Shown: positions 1-8,067, counted from the stretch's first letter. The stretch is 64,000 nucleotides of DNA from Anaerolineae bacterium (GCA_013314735.1 JABUFD010000002.1:1-64000); one strand, 5' to 3'. Made by a program: numbers and translations. Notes: generated from the sequence alone by a model not told the origin.

Positions 1-1632
1 AATCTTTAAAAGGGTCTCAAAACAACCCTTGGCTTCCGGGTCGAGCGTCGCAAAACAATCATTGAGGATACCCTTGAGAGTCTCAGAACAATCCTTGGTT
101 AAATCTGAGAGTCTCAAAACAACCTTTGGTTCTGTATTGACAGTCTCGAAACAACCATTGCCCAATAAAGTGATCCAAGAATCTAATTCGTCTTGAACAC
201 AATGACTTTCCGATTTCACAAGAAGGGACGAAACAGCCTGTTGGATGACTTGGTGTTGTGGCGTGAGAGGATCCACCCTTTGCACTTTGAATTTCCAACT
301 ATAACAACCCTCAGAATTGACCCGATGATCGATTCGTTCAACAAATAGAGCTAATAGATCCTGGAGACGTTGCCGGCGAGAGAATTCATCAACGGTGCGA
401 ACACTCAATTCATCTTTTTGTTTTCCTCTCTCTATCCAGGCTGGAAGCCAGTTCGCCACCACGCGAGCGTTATTAATTCCGAGACGATTTGCGATCGCCT
501 GATATCCACCATCAATCCAGACTGCATCTCGGATCTCACCTGTCTCATCGTTGAAGAAGCACATATTGCGCAAAACCAGGACAAACATGGCAGTATCTGC
601 TCCGAGAACCGGCAACCAGTTTCTGAGAAAATACCAGGTAACCAGGATGAAATCCCCCTGACCTAACAATCGGTCAGCAAGCTGATCTGCCAGGGTCCCA
701 AGTTCTCCATCGAGCCGGTGACCAATCAACTCCCGGATGACCTCCTGAACGGTCAAATAGTGTGGTTTCTTTTTATCGAATTCTTCTTGAGGCAGGCGCA
801 CCGGATAATGCAAGATGTCCTTTGGATTCGCGTCGATAGCCAATTGCAATGCAGACTGAGGGGAATCCTGGATATCATGAGCCAGTAAGTAAGTTTTCAA
901 GTCTTCAGCATCCCCAGGTGTCAGCGGGGATTCGAACAGTTCATATTTGTTGGAGGACTTTTTGGCTCTCCCTGAGCGCTTATCGACTTCATGATCGGTG
1001 TCAATTTTTCTCGCAAACCATCCCAGACTGCTGCCGGGTTGTAATAAGCGAAAGAACTGAGCCCGGCTGATCCCAGCCCATTGGCAAATACGCTCAGCCC
1101 GAACGGCAACTTTACAGCTCCCTTTTCGCTCCTTTCCACCACTTGCCAGGTAATACTCCTGCCATAATGCCATGATCAAGAAAATAGCTTGCGAACCAAC
1201 GTACGGCAGCCAACGCAGGTAATAAACCGGCAAGCGAACTACCCGGCTTGGCTCAATCAGGTAATTCCGGATGGAGCTGTAGTGGATATCCAACTCAATG
1301 GGATTGTCCTGAGAATCTTCCTGGTCTGGATCAACTTCCTGAAAGAGATCATCCCCATCATCAATTTCCTGGTCACAGACAACGAAACGGACCTTAACTT
1401 CTCTGTTCATCACCCCCATTAGGAATCGCTGCAGGGTGGTCGTTAATCGGTTTTCTAACCACTCACGGCCATACGCATTTATGCAGCCGATCACAAAAGT
1501 GTCATCTGAAAAATCCACAAGATGGGTTGGTTTCACCCAGGTGTTAAAAGCCGCCCGCGACATATCCATTTCGAGGTTAGCAATTGCCGCTTGCCAGGCT
1601 TTTTCCGGTGAAAATTCAACGACTGCATTCAT
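1..1632 (-). CDS. DnaA-domain-I replication initiator-like protein (3' end outside window)
   Basis: One reading frame is open without a stop from an ATG at 1632 to the left edge: 544 codons, C-terminus missing. The start has AGGGA 9 bases upstream. Residues about 8-85 match the N-terminal domain of DnaA (Trp at 14, then AFNTWVKP, then NAYGREWLENRL), which in DnaA contacts the helicase DnaB. The remaining visible ~450 residues show no Walker A or other AAA+ motif, so this is not chromosomal DnaA. The family seen on plasmids and phages suggests an initiator that recruits the host helicase; that is inference. The C-terminal visible part has 11-residue repeats around GCFETL. The gene is followed upstream by partition genes on the same strand. 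Many short ORFs in other frames here are shadows. Confidence 0.85.
   Translation of the reverse strand, partial: MNAVVEFSPEKAWQAAIANLEMDMSRAAFNTWVKPTHLVDFSDDTFVIGCINAYGREWLENRLTTTLQRFLMGVMNREVKVRFVVCDQEIDDGDDLFQEVDPDQEDSQDNPIELDIHYSSIRNYLIEPSRVVRLPVYYLRWLPYVGSQAIFLIMALWQEYYLASGGKERKGSCKVAVRAERICQWAGISRAQFFRLLQPGSSLGWFARKIDTDHEVDKRSGRAKKSSNKYELFESPLTPGDAEDLKTYLLAHDIQDSPQSALQLAIDANPKDILHYPVRLPQEEFDKKKPHYLTVQEVIRELIGHRLDGELGTLADQLADRLLGQGDFILVTWYFLRNWLPVLGADTAMFVLVLRNMCFFNDETGEIRDAVWIDGGYQAIANRLGINNARVVANWLPAWIERGKQKDELSVRTVDEFSRRQRLQDLLALFVERIDHRVNSEGCYSWKFKVQRVDPLTPQHQVIQQAVSSLLVKSESHCVQDELDSWITLLGNGCFETVNTEPKVVLRLSDLTKDCSETLKGILNDCFATLDPEAKGCFETLLKI
14..163 (-). repeat. Iteron-like direct repeats inside the initiator gene
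   Basis: Five copies of a repeat with minus-strand consensus CCAAGGTTGTTTTGAGACTC have matching points at about 14, 47, 80, 111 and 143, that is spacings of 33, 33, 31 and 32 bases. The fourth copy is out of the coding frame relative to the others (31 + 32 = 63), so its DNA sequence is kept while its peptide reads differently. Conservation across a frame change points to DNA-level function such as initiator binding. More copies may lie left of the window. Confidence 0.7.
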
Positions 1633-1766
1633 AAAAGAAATCCCTATCGATAAAAAAATCAATATCGAATAAAGCGAAATAAAGGCACAATTACAGCCTT
1701 TGTTGGAAGGCTAGTGGTTACCCCATTTCTCCTGGAAAAGACCCCTTTACGGGCTTCTTGTGGTTT

Positions 1767-1849
1767 CAACGTCAGCAACGTCGTCTGCGTCAACGTCTGC
1801 GGCATGTCAGCAGCACGTCTGCGGCACGTCAGCATGGACGCAGACGTGG
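1767..1849. repeat. Cluster of short GTC-core repeats, possible centromere or origin site
   Basis: The gap between the initiator and the partition genes holds repeated 10-mers of the form [CG][AC]ACGTC[TA]GC at about 1767, 1791, 1813 and 1824. A variant CAACGTCGTC lies at 1776 and an inverted copy at 1840-1849. Such clusters beside parA-type genes commonly act as the partition site or as an initiator/operator site; which of these applies cannot be told from sequence. The rest of the gap (1633-1906) is AT-rich. Confidence 0.55.
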
Positions 1850-1906
1850 TTTTTGGAGTGAAAATGAAATTGTTGTTTTTCCAGGAAAGGTCAGAGGTCA
1901 TTTAGT

Positions 1907-2602
1907 TCACTCCAGAAATAATGTCTTTCCAATTGTTTTAGGGGATGGTTGCAGGATTAAGCTTCCATTGTGAAATGCCTGTGAACCTTCTATAACGAAG
2001 AAACAGACAACTTCTCCGACCGGTAACGTATGTTCCCGCGCAATCGACCGAACTTCTTCCTTTAATAAAATAGGAATTCGAAATGTCGCTCTTATTTCCC
2101 ATTGGGGGATGGCTTCTTGGTCTTTCTTGGATTTTTTCTTTTCGGTCCCGCTAGCCTTCTTTTCCGGAACCGAGAATGCATCAGCTAACCATTTATGGTT
2201 TGTCGGTTTTTGAGCAGGCAAGATGGTGCTTCCTTTATCGCCTTCAGAGTACAGAGTCATCCGCTGCGCCTTTGGGTACGCTAAAAGTTTGATCTCTCCA
2301 TTGCGGTAAAGCCTTGCGCCATATTCAAGGTACGCCCTGAAGACTTCATCTCTAGGAACTGAAAGCGACTGAGCATCTTTGATAATCAAATCTACAACCT
2401 GCCGAGGAATTCCCCGATACGTCGCAGTTTCGAGCCGATGTTCCTGTTCCCACTTACGTGATCTTTTCTTCCTGAGATCTGCCGTGGGAATTAAATCCAA
2501 GGGCTGTCGCTGGAGTATCGTGGTTGGCTGATGTTGATCCTCCTCAACCTCGATCATCGGATTAGGATCGCGTAGTCCTGTAAATGCGTCACGCCTGGCC
2601 AT
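1907..2602 (-). CDS. Putative ParA-partner DNA-binding protein with two RHH-like modules
   Basis: The 231-residue protein lies 8 bases after parA and starts with AGAGGATGCC before the ATG. It is hydrophilic and basic. Two segments resemble each other: residues 61-110 (TYRGIPRQVV, then SVPRDEVFRAYLEYG) and 173-221 (TFRIPILLKEEV, then LPVGEVVCFFVIEG). Each has the pattern of a short strand, a helix, a turn and a second helix, as in ribbon-helix-helix proteins that bind centromere repeats beside ParA. A Lys-rich linker (about 148-163) separates them. The centromere-binding role is inferred from position and pattern; it lacks ParB signature motifs. Confidence 0.6.
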   Translation of the reverse strand: MARRDAFTGLRDPNPMIEVEEDQHQPTTILQRQPLDLIPTADLRKKRSRKWEQEHRLETATYRGIPRQVVDLIIKDAQSLSVPRDEVFRAYLEYGARLYRNGEIKLLAYPKAQRMTLYSEGDKGSTILPAQKPTNHKWLADAFSVPEKKASGTEKKKSKKDQEAIPQWEIRATFRIPILLKEEVRSIAREHTLPVGEVVCFFVIEGSQAFHNGSLILQPSPKTIGKTLFLE

Positions 2603-2610
2603 GGCATCCT

Positions 2611-3381
2611 CTAATATTTCAACACGAGAGTTGCTAAAGATTCATATTCCTCAGCTGCCCGCGTTTCTGGCGCATACTCAAAAATAGTCTTTGCCTCAGA
2701 CCAACATTCACGTAAGACAGTCGCCCGATGAATGGGGGAAAGCACTTTGTCGTTGAATGTTGCCTGCAGATCCTGCAGGGAGTCGCGTGACTCGTTGGTA
2801 CTATCGAAAAAGGTGGGTAATATTCCCAGCAATCCCCCTTGCCAATTCTTTTTGTCCCTCAAGGTTTGGATGGTCGTGACTGTCTTTGCTAACGAATTCA
2901 GTGATGCGAATTCTGTTGCAGTAGGAACAATTACCAGGTCAGCCGCCCAGATTGCACGCTCCTGTAATCCACCCACAGACGGGGATGTATCGAAAATGAT
3001 GTAGTCAAACCGGTCTTTAGTGAATGTTTTCAACAGCCCTTTTATGTAGGAGATCGGTTGATCCTGGACACCCAACATCATTTGCGCAGCGGAGGTCATT
3101 GAGTTGCCTGGAATCAACTGTAAGAAATCACGGCCTGTATCACGGACCCATTGGCGAATAAATGTTATTTCACTGGGAGAGCCTGGCTGGGTTGTCAGAA
3201 AATAATACGTTCCCATTTGGCTATCCATACCCAACTTGGTTGCGCATTGTCCTTGTGGGTCAAGGTCAATCAACAACACTTGCTTATTTTTCAGCGTGAG
3301 AGCATGTGCCAGATTTACAGCGGTGGTTGTCTTTCCTACCCCACCTTTCTGGTTCGAGATGGTGATGATTTTTGTGGCCAT
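2611..3381 (-). CDS. parA: ParA/Soj-family partition ATPase
   Basis: The 256-residue protein has a deviant Walker A motif KGGVGKTT at residues 12-19 with the signature lysine, the switch motif DLDPQGQ at 39-45 and a Walker B-like IIFDTSPS around 128-135. These define the ParA/MinD family that moves DNA by ATP-dependent gradients on the nucleoid. Length fits a small (type Ib/Soj-like) ParA without an N-terminal HTH. AAGGAG precedes the ATG. It is co-transcribed with the putative partner downstream and lies 11 bases after the unknown gene upstream. Context suggests segregation of a plasmid-like or integrated element, not the main chromosome, because no parB or gidAB is nearby. Confidence 0.9.
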   Translation of the reverse strand: MATKIITISNQKGGVGKTTTAVNLAHALTLKNKQVLLIDLDPQGQCATKLGMDSQMGTYYFLTTQPGSPSEITFIRQWVRDTGRDFLQLIPGNSMTSAAQMMLGVQDQPISYIKGLLKTFTKDRFDYIIFDTSPSVGGLQERAIWAADLVIVPTATEFASLNSLAKTVTTIQTLRDKKNWQGGLLGILPTFFDSTNESRDSLQDLQATFNDKVLSPIHRATVLRECWSEAKTIFEYAPETRAAEEYESLATLVLKY

Positions 3382-3392
3382 TTGATTTCTCC

Positions 3393-3983
3393 TTAATCGA
3401 TAAATTGCAACTGCGTTCGGCCCTCATGACCATGAACAGAAATGACATCTTCGAGAGTCTGATAAACTCCCATGGCATAAGGTTCTCTGAGCCAGTGAAT
3501 GACTGCCAAGCCACTGCTAAATACAGTACCTTCTGCTACCTCACCAGTCCCTGAAACACCGGTGAGGTCTTCCGCTCGAATCAACACAAATCGACGCATC
3601 TGACGGTTTGATGAAATAGGTTTTTGTTTTCGAGCCATGCCTTCAGCTTTCGTTTGGGTTTTGCAGTTTGTTCGCCGGCTCCGGTTACGGATTCTTGGCT
3701 TCTTCTGAATCACTTTGGAATTTGTCAGATCCAACAACAAGCCATCTTTATAAGTAAGGCGGCATCCTGAGCTGATGTGTTCAAATACGATTCCTTCCGG
3801 CCAGGTTGATTTCTCGTCCCGGTTGAGGCGGATATCGATCATTCGAAATAATCTCCCAAAGAACATTCCTGGATCATCATCTACCCTGGTTGGATCCATA
3901 ATGACTTTCCACACGTAACCTCGAAGTTCAACGGGGTTCTTTCTATCTTGAGTAATATAAAAATCTAAGTCTTTATCTGGCAT
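3393..3983 (-). CDS. Conserved protein of unknown function in the partition operon
   Basis: I take the ATG at 3983 (196 residues) over a TTG 51 bases further upstream because the TTG has no ribosome site. The middle is rich in Arg and Lys (RIRNRSRR). The last ~65 residues (RRFVLIRAEDLTGVSGTGEV, then a GRTQLQFID end) resemble a small uncharacterised domain found alone in many bacteria, in which DxxGVSGTG is followed by FSxG and a HGH/GxT end. I know no function for it. Being first in the operon with parA and the initiator, it may serve replication or maintenance of the element. Confidence 0.6.
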   Translation of the reverse strand: MPDKDLDFYITQDRKNPVELRGYVWKVIMDPTRVDDDPGMFFGRLFRMIDIRLNRDEKSTWPEGIVFEHISSGCRLTYKDGLLLDLTNSKVIQKKPRIRNRSRRTNCKTQTKAEGMARKQKPISSNRQMRRFVLIRAEDLTGVSGTGEVAEGTVFSSGLAVIHWLREPYAMGVYQTLEDVISVHGHEGRTQLQFID

Positions 3984-4498
3984 CTTGATTGGTTCTCCGA
4001 ACCTAATAAAATAAGCCGGCAAACAGGTGCGCAAATAGATTGGCAGGGGAAAAGGATTAGCCCTGACCTTATGCAGGCTTAATGAAATTGTGGAACACCC
4101 ATGACTGAGAAATCAAAAATTAATAGAACTAAGGCATTTTTTAAAAATCCCAAATTTCATTGGATAATGAGAGGATAACCGGATAATTTATTTCAAACAA
4201 CCTATTAAAATCGTTAGGGTGACTATCGAATTTAATAGCAGAATTGGCATATGGAGACTCAAAAATAGAAATGTTTAACAGGATATTCTAATAAAAACAG
4301 GCGATAAGCAATTGAACTCCAGGTGTCAGTTTGTTAGGATTTTTGTACTCAATTTGTTATTATTAACATGCAAGAAATTTTTATGACTTGAGAATTGATT
4401 TACCAAAAAAAGATAAAGCTTTTTCTGGCATATTTATCTATTGAATTTGTAATAGCGAATTACTACAATTTCAATCTGCGAAAGACTGAAGGATAAAA
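3984..4498. other. AT-rich intergenic region
   Basis: This gap of about 515 bases separates the leftward partition operon from the rightward gene at 4499, so it should hold both promoters. It is strongly AT-rich with many A and T runs. I see no credible ORF, no RNA gene and no clear terminator or long inverted repeat. I cannot assign -35/-10 boxes with confidence. Confidence 0.4.
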
Positions 4499-5482
4499 AT
4501 GGAAATAAACAAATTATCATCATGGTTATTGAGTTCTTCTCCATATACGGAATACAATACACGCCTTGAATTGCTTAACCAGTCTCCAGATGATTCAAAT
4601 GTACTTGCGGCACGCCGTAAGATGATCGCACACCCTCAAATTCAGACTCTACTAAATGAGGTGGTACATTGGCCGGGCAATATCCTGAAAAACCATAAAG
4701 ATGCCAGCCATTGTCTGCACAAATTGGTCTTTCTAGCTGATATAGGCTTGCGCTTAGGAGACCCTGAGATCGGTTTTATTGTGGAAAGAATTCTGAGCCA
4801 TCAATCACAAGAAGGGCAATTTCAGGTATTGGTGAATATCAATCCTACTTATGGGGGGACGGGTGAGGATCAATGGTCATGGATGATATGCGATGCCCCG
4901 CTTGTGCTTTACACTCTATTAAAATTTGGCATGAGTTGCGATGATGAACGAATTCGTAATGCCAAAGATTATCTATTGAGTTTGGTCCGGGAGAATGGCT
5001 GGCCGTGCTCAGTGGCCCCGGATTTGGGAAATTTTAGGGGTCCAGGTCGTAAAGCGGACCCCTGCCCCTTAGCCACGTTGGAAATGTTGAAGGTTTTGGC
5101 TTTGGTCCCGAATGTTGAGCCAAACATTGTCCGAACAGGCATTGATATGATTTTAGGAATGTGGGAGAAGAGAAGGGAACAAAAACATTACCTTTTTGCG
5201 ATGGGAACGGATTTTAAGAAACTCAAGGCTCCCTTAATTTGGTTCGATATTTTACACACCTTAGATGTACTAACTCAGTTTCCTTGTGCGGTAGCAGACC
5301 CTCGCTTACAAGAAATGCTAGTTATTGTAAGCAAAAAATCAGATACATATGGTCAATTTACGTCCGAATCAGTTTGGACCCCCTGGAAAGAATGGGATTT
5401 TGGTCAAAAGAAATTGCCATCACCGTGGTTGACTTTCTTGGTGCTACGAGTAATGAGACGAGCGAATTATTCACAGAATTAA
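4499..5482 (+). CDS. Prenyltransferase/squalene-cyclase-fold protein
   Basis: This 327-residue soluble protein starts with GAAGGATAAAA before the ATG. The pattern GQFQVLVNINPTYGGTGEDQ, then WMICDAPLVLYTLLKFG, then RIRNAKDYLLSLVRENGWPC is the repeated helix-pair layout of the alpha/alpha-toroid fold shared by squalene cyclases and protein prenyltransferases. The DxDD motif of class II terpene cyclases is not visible and the protein is only half the length of a squalene-hopene cyclase, so cyclase activity is doubtful. It stands alone between two AT-rich gaps. Function is unknown beyond the fold. Confidence 0.6.
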   Translation: MEINKLSSWLLSSSPYTEYNTRLELLNQSPDDSNVLAARRKMIAHPQIQTLLNEVVHWPGNILKNHKDASHCLHKLVFLADIGLRLGDPEIGFIVERILSHQSQEGQFQVLVNINPTYGGTGEDQWSWMICDAPLVLYTLLKFGMSCDDERIRNAKDYLLSLVRENGWPCSVAPDLGNFRGPGRKADPCPLATLEMLKVLALVPNVEPNIVRTGIDMILGMWEKRREQKHYLFAMGTDFKKLKAPLIWFDILHTLDVLTQFPCAVADPRLQEMLVIVSKKSDTYGQFTSESVWTPWKEWDFGQKKLPSPWLTFLVLRVMRRANYSQN

Positions 5483-5780
5483 TGTGTTAAGTATCTTCAA
5501 TATAATAAATCAACAACTGAGTGGATATACAATTTTTCCAACAAGAGTCCCTACTATAACAATTGCTAAGTGTTAAAACGGGGAGAGGGGTTGGCGATTC
5601 GTTATTCTATAATTTCATTAGCCCTGGGGCGAGGAAATTGTACTCGTGATTGTAAGATTTCTGGCTTTGCCATTTTATGCGAAAACCATTTATGCATTAA
5701 AACTGAGGAAGCCTCCAACTAGATTTACCAACCGTCGCGGACGGATATTGGCAAATTCCAATTCATGGTAAATTACCATA
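5483..5780. other. Intergenic region between convergent genes
   Basis: This stretch of 298 bases lies between a rightward and a leftward gene. It holds a near-palindrome ATGGTAAATTACCAT at about 5764-5778, too short for a convincing terminator, and a 44-codon open frame starting at TTG 5591 that has four Cys codons but no usable ribosome site. Nothing else is recognisable. Confidence 0.35.
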
Positions 5781-6389
5781 TCATGCTTTTCCTTGATGGG
5801 ATTTAAGCTCTTCCTCATTTTGCAGCAAATTTGCATTGACTAATGGAAGGATCAGTTCCATGAATGTAGATAGCGGCATTCTTTCCTTTGCGTGATTCCA
5901 GTGTTGCGCGAGTCCATAGATCGACCAACTCGCAGCTGTTGCTGCGATCTCAGCAGGAATATTTGATTCGGTTTGATTAAGCCAGGCCATGAACAGATCT
6001 TTTATTTGTTCCTTTACCTGAGCTTCCATAAGCGGTTCAAACTGACCACGCGGCGATTTACATTGACCGCTTGCTTCACGAATGAATTCGCATACCACTT
6101 GAATTAAGGCGCGCAAATTGTCTTCGCTATAGTGGCAGGCATTCAGTGTGCGTTTTTCGATTTCCGCCCTGAATTCCTGGCGGATTTTGAATTCGAATAG
6201 GGCATATTTATCCGAAAAATGAGCATAAAACGTGGCCCGATTAATTCCAGCTCGTTCGGTAATGTCCTGGACTGAAATGGATTGGAAATCCTTTTCATGA
6301 AGAAGATCCGAGAAAGCACCTTCCAAAAGTAGTCGAGTGCGTTTGATTCTGGGATCGATTTTATCCTCAATTACTAGACTTGACGACAT
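5781..6389 (-). CDS. TetR/AcrR-family transcriptional regulator
   Basis: The 202-residue protein has a classic TetR N-terminus: residues 17-30 (RTRLLLEGAFSDLL) then SISVQDITERAGINRATFYAHFSDKYALFE, with the helix-turn-helix at about 38-57. The C-terminal ~130 residues form the ligand-binding and dimer domain, which is not conserved enough to name a ligand. GGAG lies 5 bases before the ATG. It is divergent from the operon at 6525 and shares the promoter region containing a perfect palindrome, so it very probably represses that operon and possibly itself. The operon content suggests the inducer is a reactive electrophile or quinone. Confidence 0.9.
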   Translation of the reverse strand: MSSSLVIEDKIDPRIKRTRLLLEGAFSDLLHEKDFQSISVQDITERAGINRATFYAHFSDKYALFEFKIRQEFRAEIEKRTLNACHYSEDNLRALIQVVCEFIREASGQCKSPRGQFEPLMEAQVKEQIKDLFMAWLNQTESNIPAEIAATAASWSIYGLAQHWNHAKERMPLSTFMELILPLVNANLLQNEEELKSHQGKA

Positions 6390-6434
6390 ATTAACTCCTT
6401 CGTCGTTTATCCAACAAATTTCGTATTTTGGTGA

Positions 6435-6463
6435 TTGACAAAAATTAACAATACTTGTTTAAT
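6435..6463 (+). promoter_or_regulatory. Promoter of the TetR-controlled operon
   Basis: A perfect -35 box TTGACA at 6435-6440 is followed after exactly 17 bases by TTTAAT at 6458-6463 (5 of 6 matches to the -10 consensus). The expected start site falls inside the palindrome just downstream. Confidence 0.75.
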
Positions 6464-6465
6464 AA

Positions 6466-6479
6466 ACAACATATGTTGT
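6466..6479. promoter_or_regulatory. Palindromic operator for the divergent TetR regulator
   Basis: ACAACATATGTTGT is a perfect 14-bp palindrome placed three bases after the -10 box, where a bound repressor would block transcription. Length and position fit a TetR-family dimer site. Confidence 0.75.
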
Positions 6480-6524
6480 ATTAACAACTAATGTAGTTTA
6501 CTATAAACTTAACGGAGTGTCAAT

Positions 6525-6722
6525 ATGGAAGATATTTTACACATCACTTTAGAATTACTGGCCGCCACGTTCAGCTTTGTTGTAGCCCTGTTTCTTATGA
6601 AAGCGACCAATCGGTCACAACGATGGGAAGATGTTCGCCTCGTGTCCGTGCCAGCCTACTCCCAGCTTCAAAAATTTACTGTAACAGACTTAAGGGGCTT
6701 ATCGGATGATATCTCAAATTGA
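6525..6722 (+). CDS. Small single-pass membrane protein
   Basis: The 65-residue protein is the first gene of the TetR-controlled operon, with CGGAGTG 8-9 bases before the ATG. Residues about 6-26 (HITLELLAATFSFVVALFLM) form one transmembrane helix, followed by a basic, polar tail. It overlaps the next gene by 17 bases, which suggests translational coupling. I do not recognise the family. It may be the remnant of a longer protein or a small partner of the LUD protein. Confidence 0.6.
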   Translation: MEDILHITLELLAATFSFVVALFLMKATNRSQRWEDVRLVSVPAYSQLQKFTVTDLRGLSDDISN

Positions 6723-7353
6723 AAACAACACCGTCGCCCCAAATGAACAGTATTCGCGGTTGGCTAGTGACACCCAAATCATGCGCACCGCTCAATCCCT
6801 AGAGGCTCACGGCATCCATGCTATCATCGCTGCGAATGGCGAGGAAACTCGAACGAAACTGCTGGAACTATTACCGGAGGGGGCGGAAGTTTTTCTTGGT
6901 AGTTCCGACACAGTGAAAGAACTCGGATTGAAAGAAATAGTTGACAACTCGGAGCGCTTCAATTCAGTCCGCGTTCGACTGGCCAAAATGGACAGCAGCA
7001 CTCAGAACCGTGAGATGATCAAAATGGGTGCAGTGCCAGAATACATCATCGGAAGCGTTCAAGCTGTGACCGAAGACGGGAGCGTAGTTATCGCTTCCAA
7101 CACAGGCAGCCAACTGGCACCTTATGCTGCATCTGCAGCTCATGTCATCTGGGTGGTCGGTTCGCAAAAGATTGTTCGAACACTTGAGGAGGGTTTTGAA
7201 CGTGTGTACCAGTATGCACTCCCGCTGGAAGATGCCCGACTGATGAAAGAATATGGGATGCGCAGTAGCGTTAACAAAATGCTAATTATCCACAAGGAAG
7301 TCATCCCCGGGCGGACCACCATTATCCTGGTGAAGGAGAAACTGGGTTTCTGA
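6706..7353 (+). CDS. LUD-domain protein (LutC/YkgG-like, DUF162)
   Basis: The 215-residue protein has the features of the LUD family: a segment with GAEVFLGSSDTVKELGL, then VIASNTGSQLAPYA, then VIWVVGSQKIVRTLEEGFER and YALPLEDARL. Members include LutC, a subunit of the lactate utilisation complex LutABC. Here LutA and LutB (FeS proteins) are absent, so this is a stand-alone form of unknown reaction. Stand-alone LUD genes often sit in stress or redox operons. It is the second gene of the TetR-controlled operon. Confidence 0.8.
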   Translation: MISQIENNTVAPNEQYSRLASDTQIMRTAQSLEAHGIHAIIAANGEETRTKLLELLPEGAEVFLGSSDTVKELGLKEIVDNSERFNSVRVRLAKMDSSTQNREMIKMGAVPEYIIGSVQAVTEDGSVVIASNTGSQLAPYAASAAHVIWVVGSQKIVRTLEEGFERVYQYALPLEDARLMKEYGMRSSVNKMLIIHKEVIPGRTTIILVKEKLGF

Positions 7354-7361
7354 TATGAAAT

Positions 7362-7562
7362 ATGCAGCCATCCATCACCAGGATGAAACGGGGGCTCAAA
7401 CACTTTCAAGCTCCCGTGACGGCCGCAATTGCCCCTGTATGCGAATTTGCCCTGAATGACTGCTATGCCATAGTCGGTACCCAACCTTATGAGGTGTTTG
7501 AAAAGGCTTTAAAACGACTGATTGAACGAAAACTGAAAGTAGGAGACAAAAATGAATTCTAA
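7362..7562 (+). pseudogene. C-terminal remnant of a DsbA-family oxidoreductase
   Basis: The 66-codon frame carries, near its end, NDCYAIVGTQPYEVFEKAL and then KRLIERK. This matches the C-terminus of DsbA/FrnE-type thioredoxin-fold proteins, where a GVPTFVxNxKYAIxGAQPYEVF segment is typical. The cis-Pro loop is altered (APVCEFAL) and there is no room upstream for the thioredoxin core with its CxxC, because the LUD gene ends 8 bases before. No ribosome site precedes the ATG. I read it as the tail left by a deletion; the alternative is a true small protein. Confidence 0.6.
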
Positions 7563-8067
7563 CAACCCAACTTCATTTCCCGAACGTAAACGATCCAGGC
7601 CGGCAACCAATCAGGGTATGCCACACGCTCAAATTGGCATCCGACCCATAGCGGCGATTAACGATGAACTGTTTCGGCGGTCTTTCTCTTTGCCTATGGT
7701 TCAGAACCGTCCCACGGTCATCTCAGTCCCGGGAGCGCGCGCGTTGTGGTTGGATGAGGGTATGCCTCTGGCTCACCCTGAAGTGATCGCGCGTGGGCGC
7801 GAGTTTGCCCACATCCATCCCGATGGCAGCCTGCATCTTTCGCTGCCACCAGAACGCGCCCGAGAAGCTGTAGAAAAAGGCTGGGCTGAGCCCCATCCGA
7901 TCGCCAGTTATATCGGCATCGATGGGATGGTCATGCTTTATACCCCATTAGATCAAGAAGAGCTGGAGGTAGTTTTTCAGTTGATCGTTGAATCATATAC
8001 CTTTGTTACCGGTAATTCTTTTCAGCCGGAAAATGCTCTCCAACAAGTTCGAAGGAGTAATCCATGA
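7552..8067 (+). CDS. DUF5519 (luciferase-domain-like) protein
   Basis: The 171-residue protein has AGGAGACAAAA before the ATG and overlaps the DsbA remnant by 11 bases. Residues about 60-145 contain ARALWLDEGMP, then EFAHIHPDGSLHLSLPPERA, WAEPHP and GMVMLYTPLDQEELEVV, the pattern of the DUF5519 family, named for similarity to a segment of plant and bacterial luciferase-annotated proteins. No reaction is known. The first 45 residues are polar and not conserved. The stop overlaps the next start (ATGA), so the two are coupled. The operon suggests a role with the ring-cleavage-type VOC protein. Confidence 0.75.
   Translation: MNSNNPTSFPERKRSRPATNQGMPHAQIGIRPIAAINDELFRRSFSLPMVQNRPTVISVPGARALWLDEGMPLAHPEVIARGREFAHIHPDGSLHLSLPPERAREAVEKGWAEPHPIASYIGIDGMVMLYTPLDQEELEVVFQLIVESYTFVTGNSFQPENALQQVRRSNP

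Noticed and set aside
14-163. Regularly spaced repeats that could be taken for a CRISPR array.
   Set aside because: The intervals between repeats are only about 11 bases and the whole region is coding; no cas genes are nearby.
1659-1901. 80-codon minus-strand frame just after the tandem-module protein gene, with GGAG eight bases upstream.
   Set aside because: Most of it covers the repeat cluster, giving a low-complexity peptide with no family resemblance; better explained as noncoding regulatory DNA.
5591-5722. 44-codon TTG frame with four Cys residues.
   Set aside because: No usable ribosome site, unknown peptide, and isolated between convergent genes.
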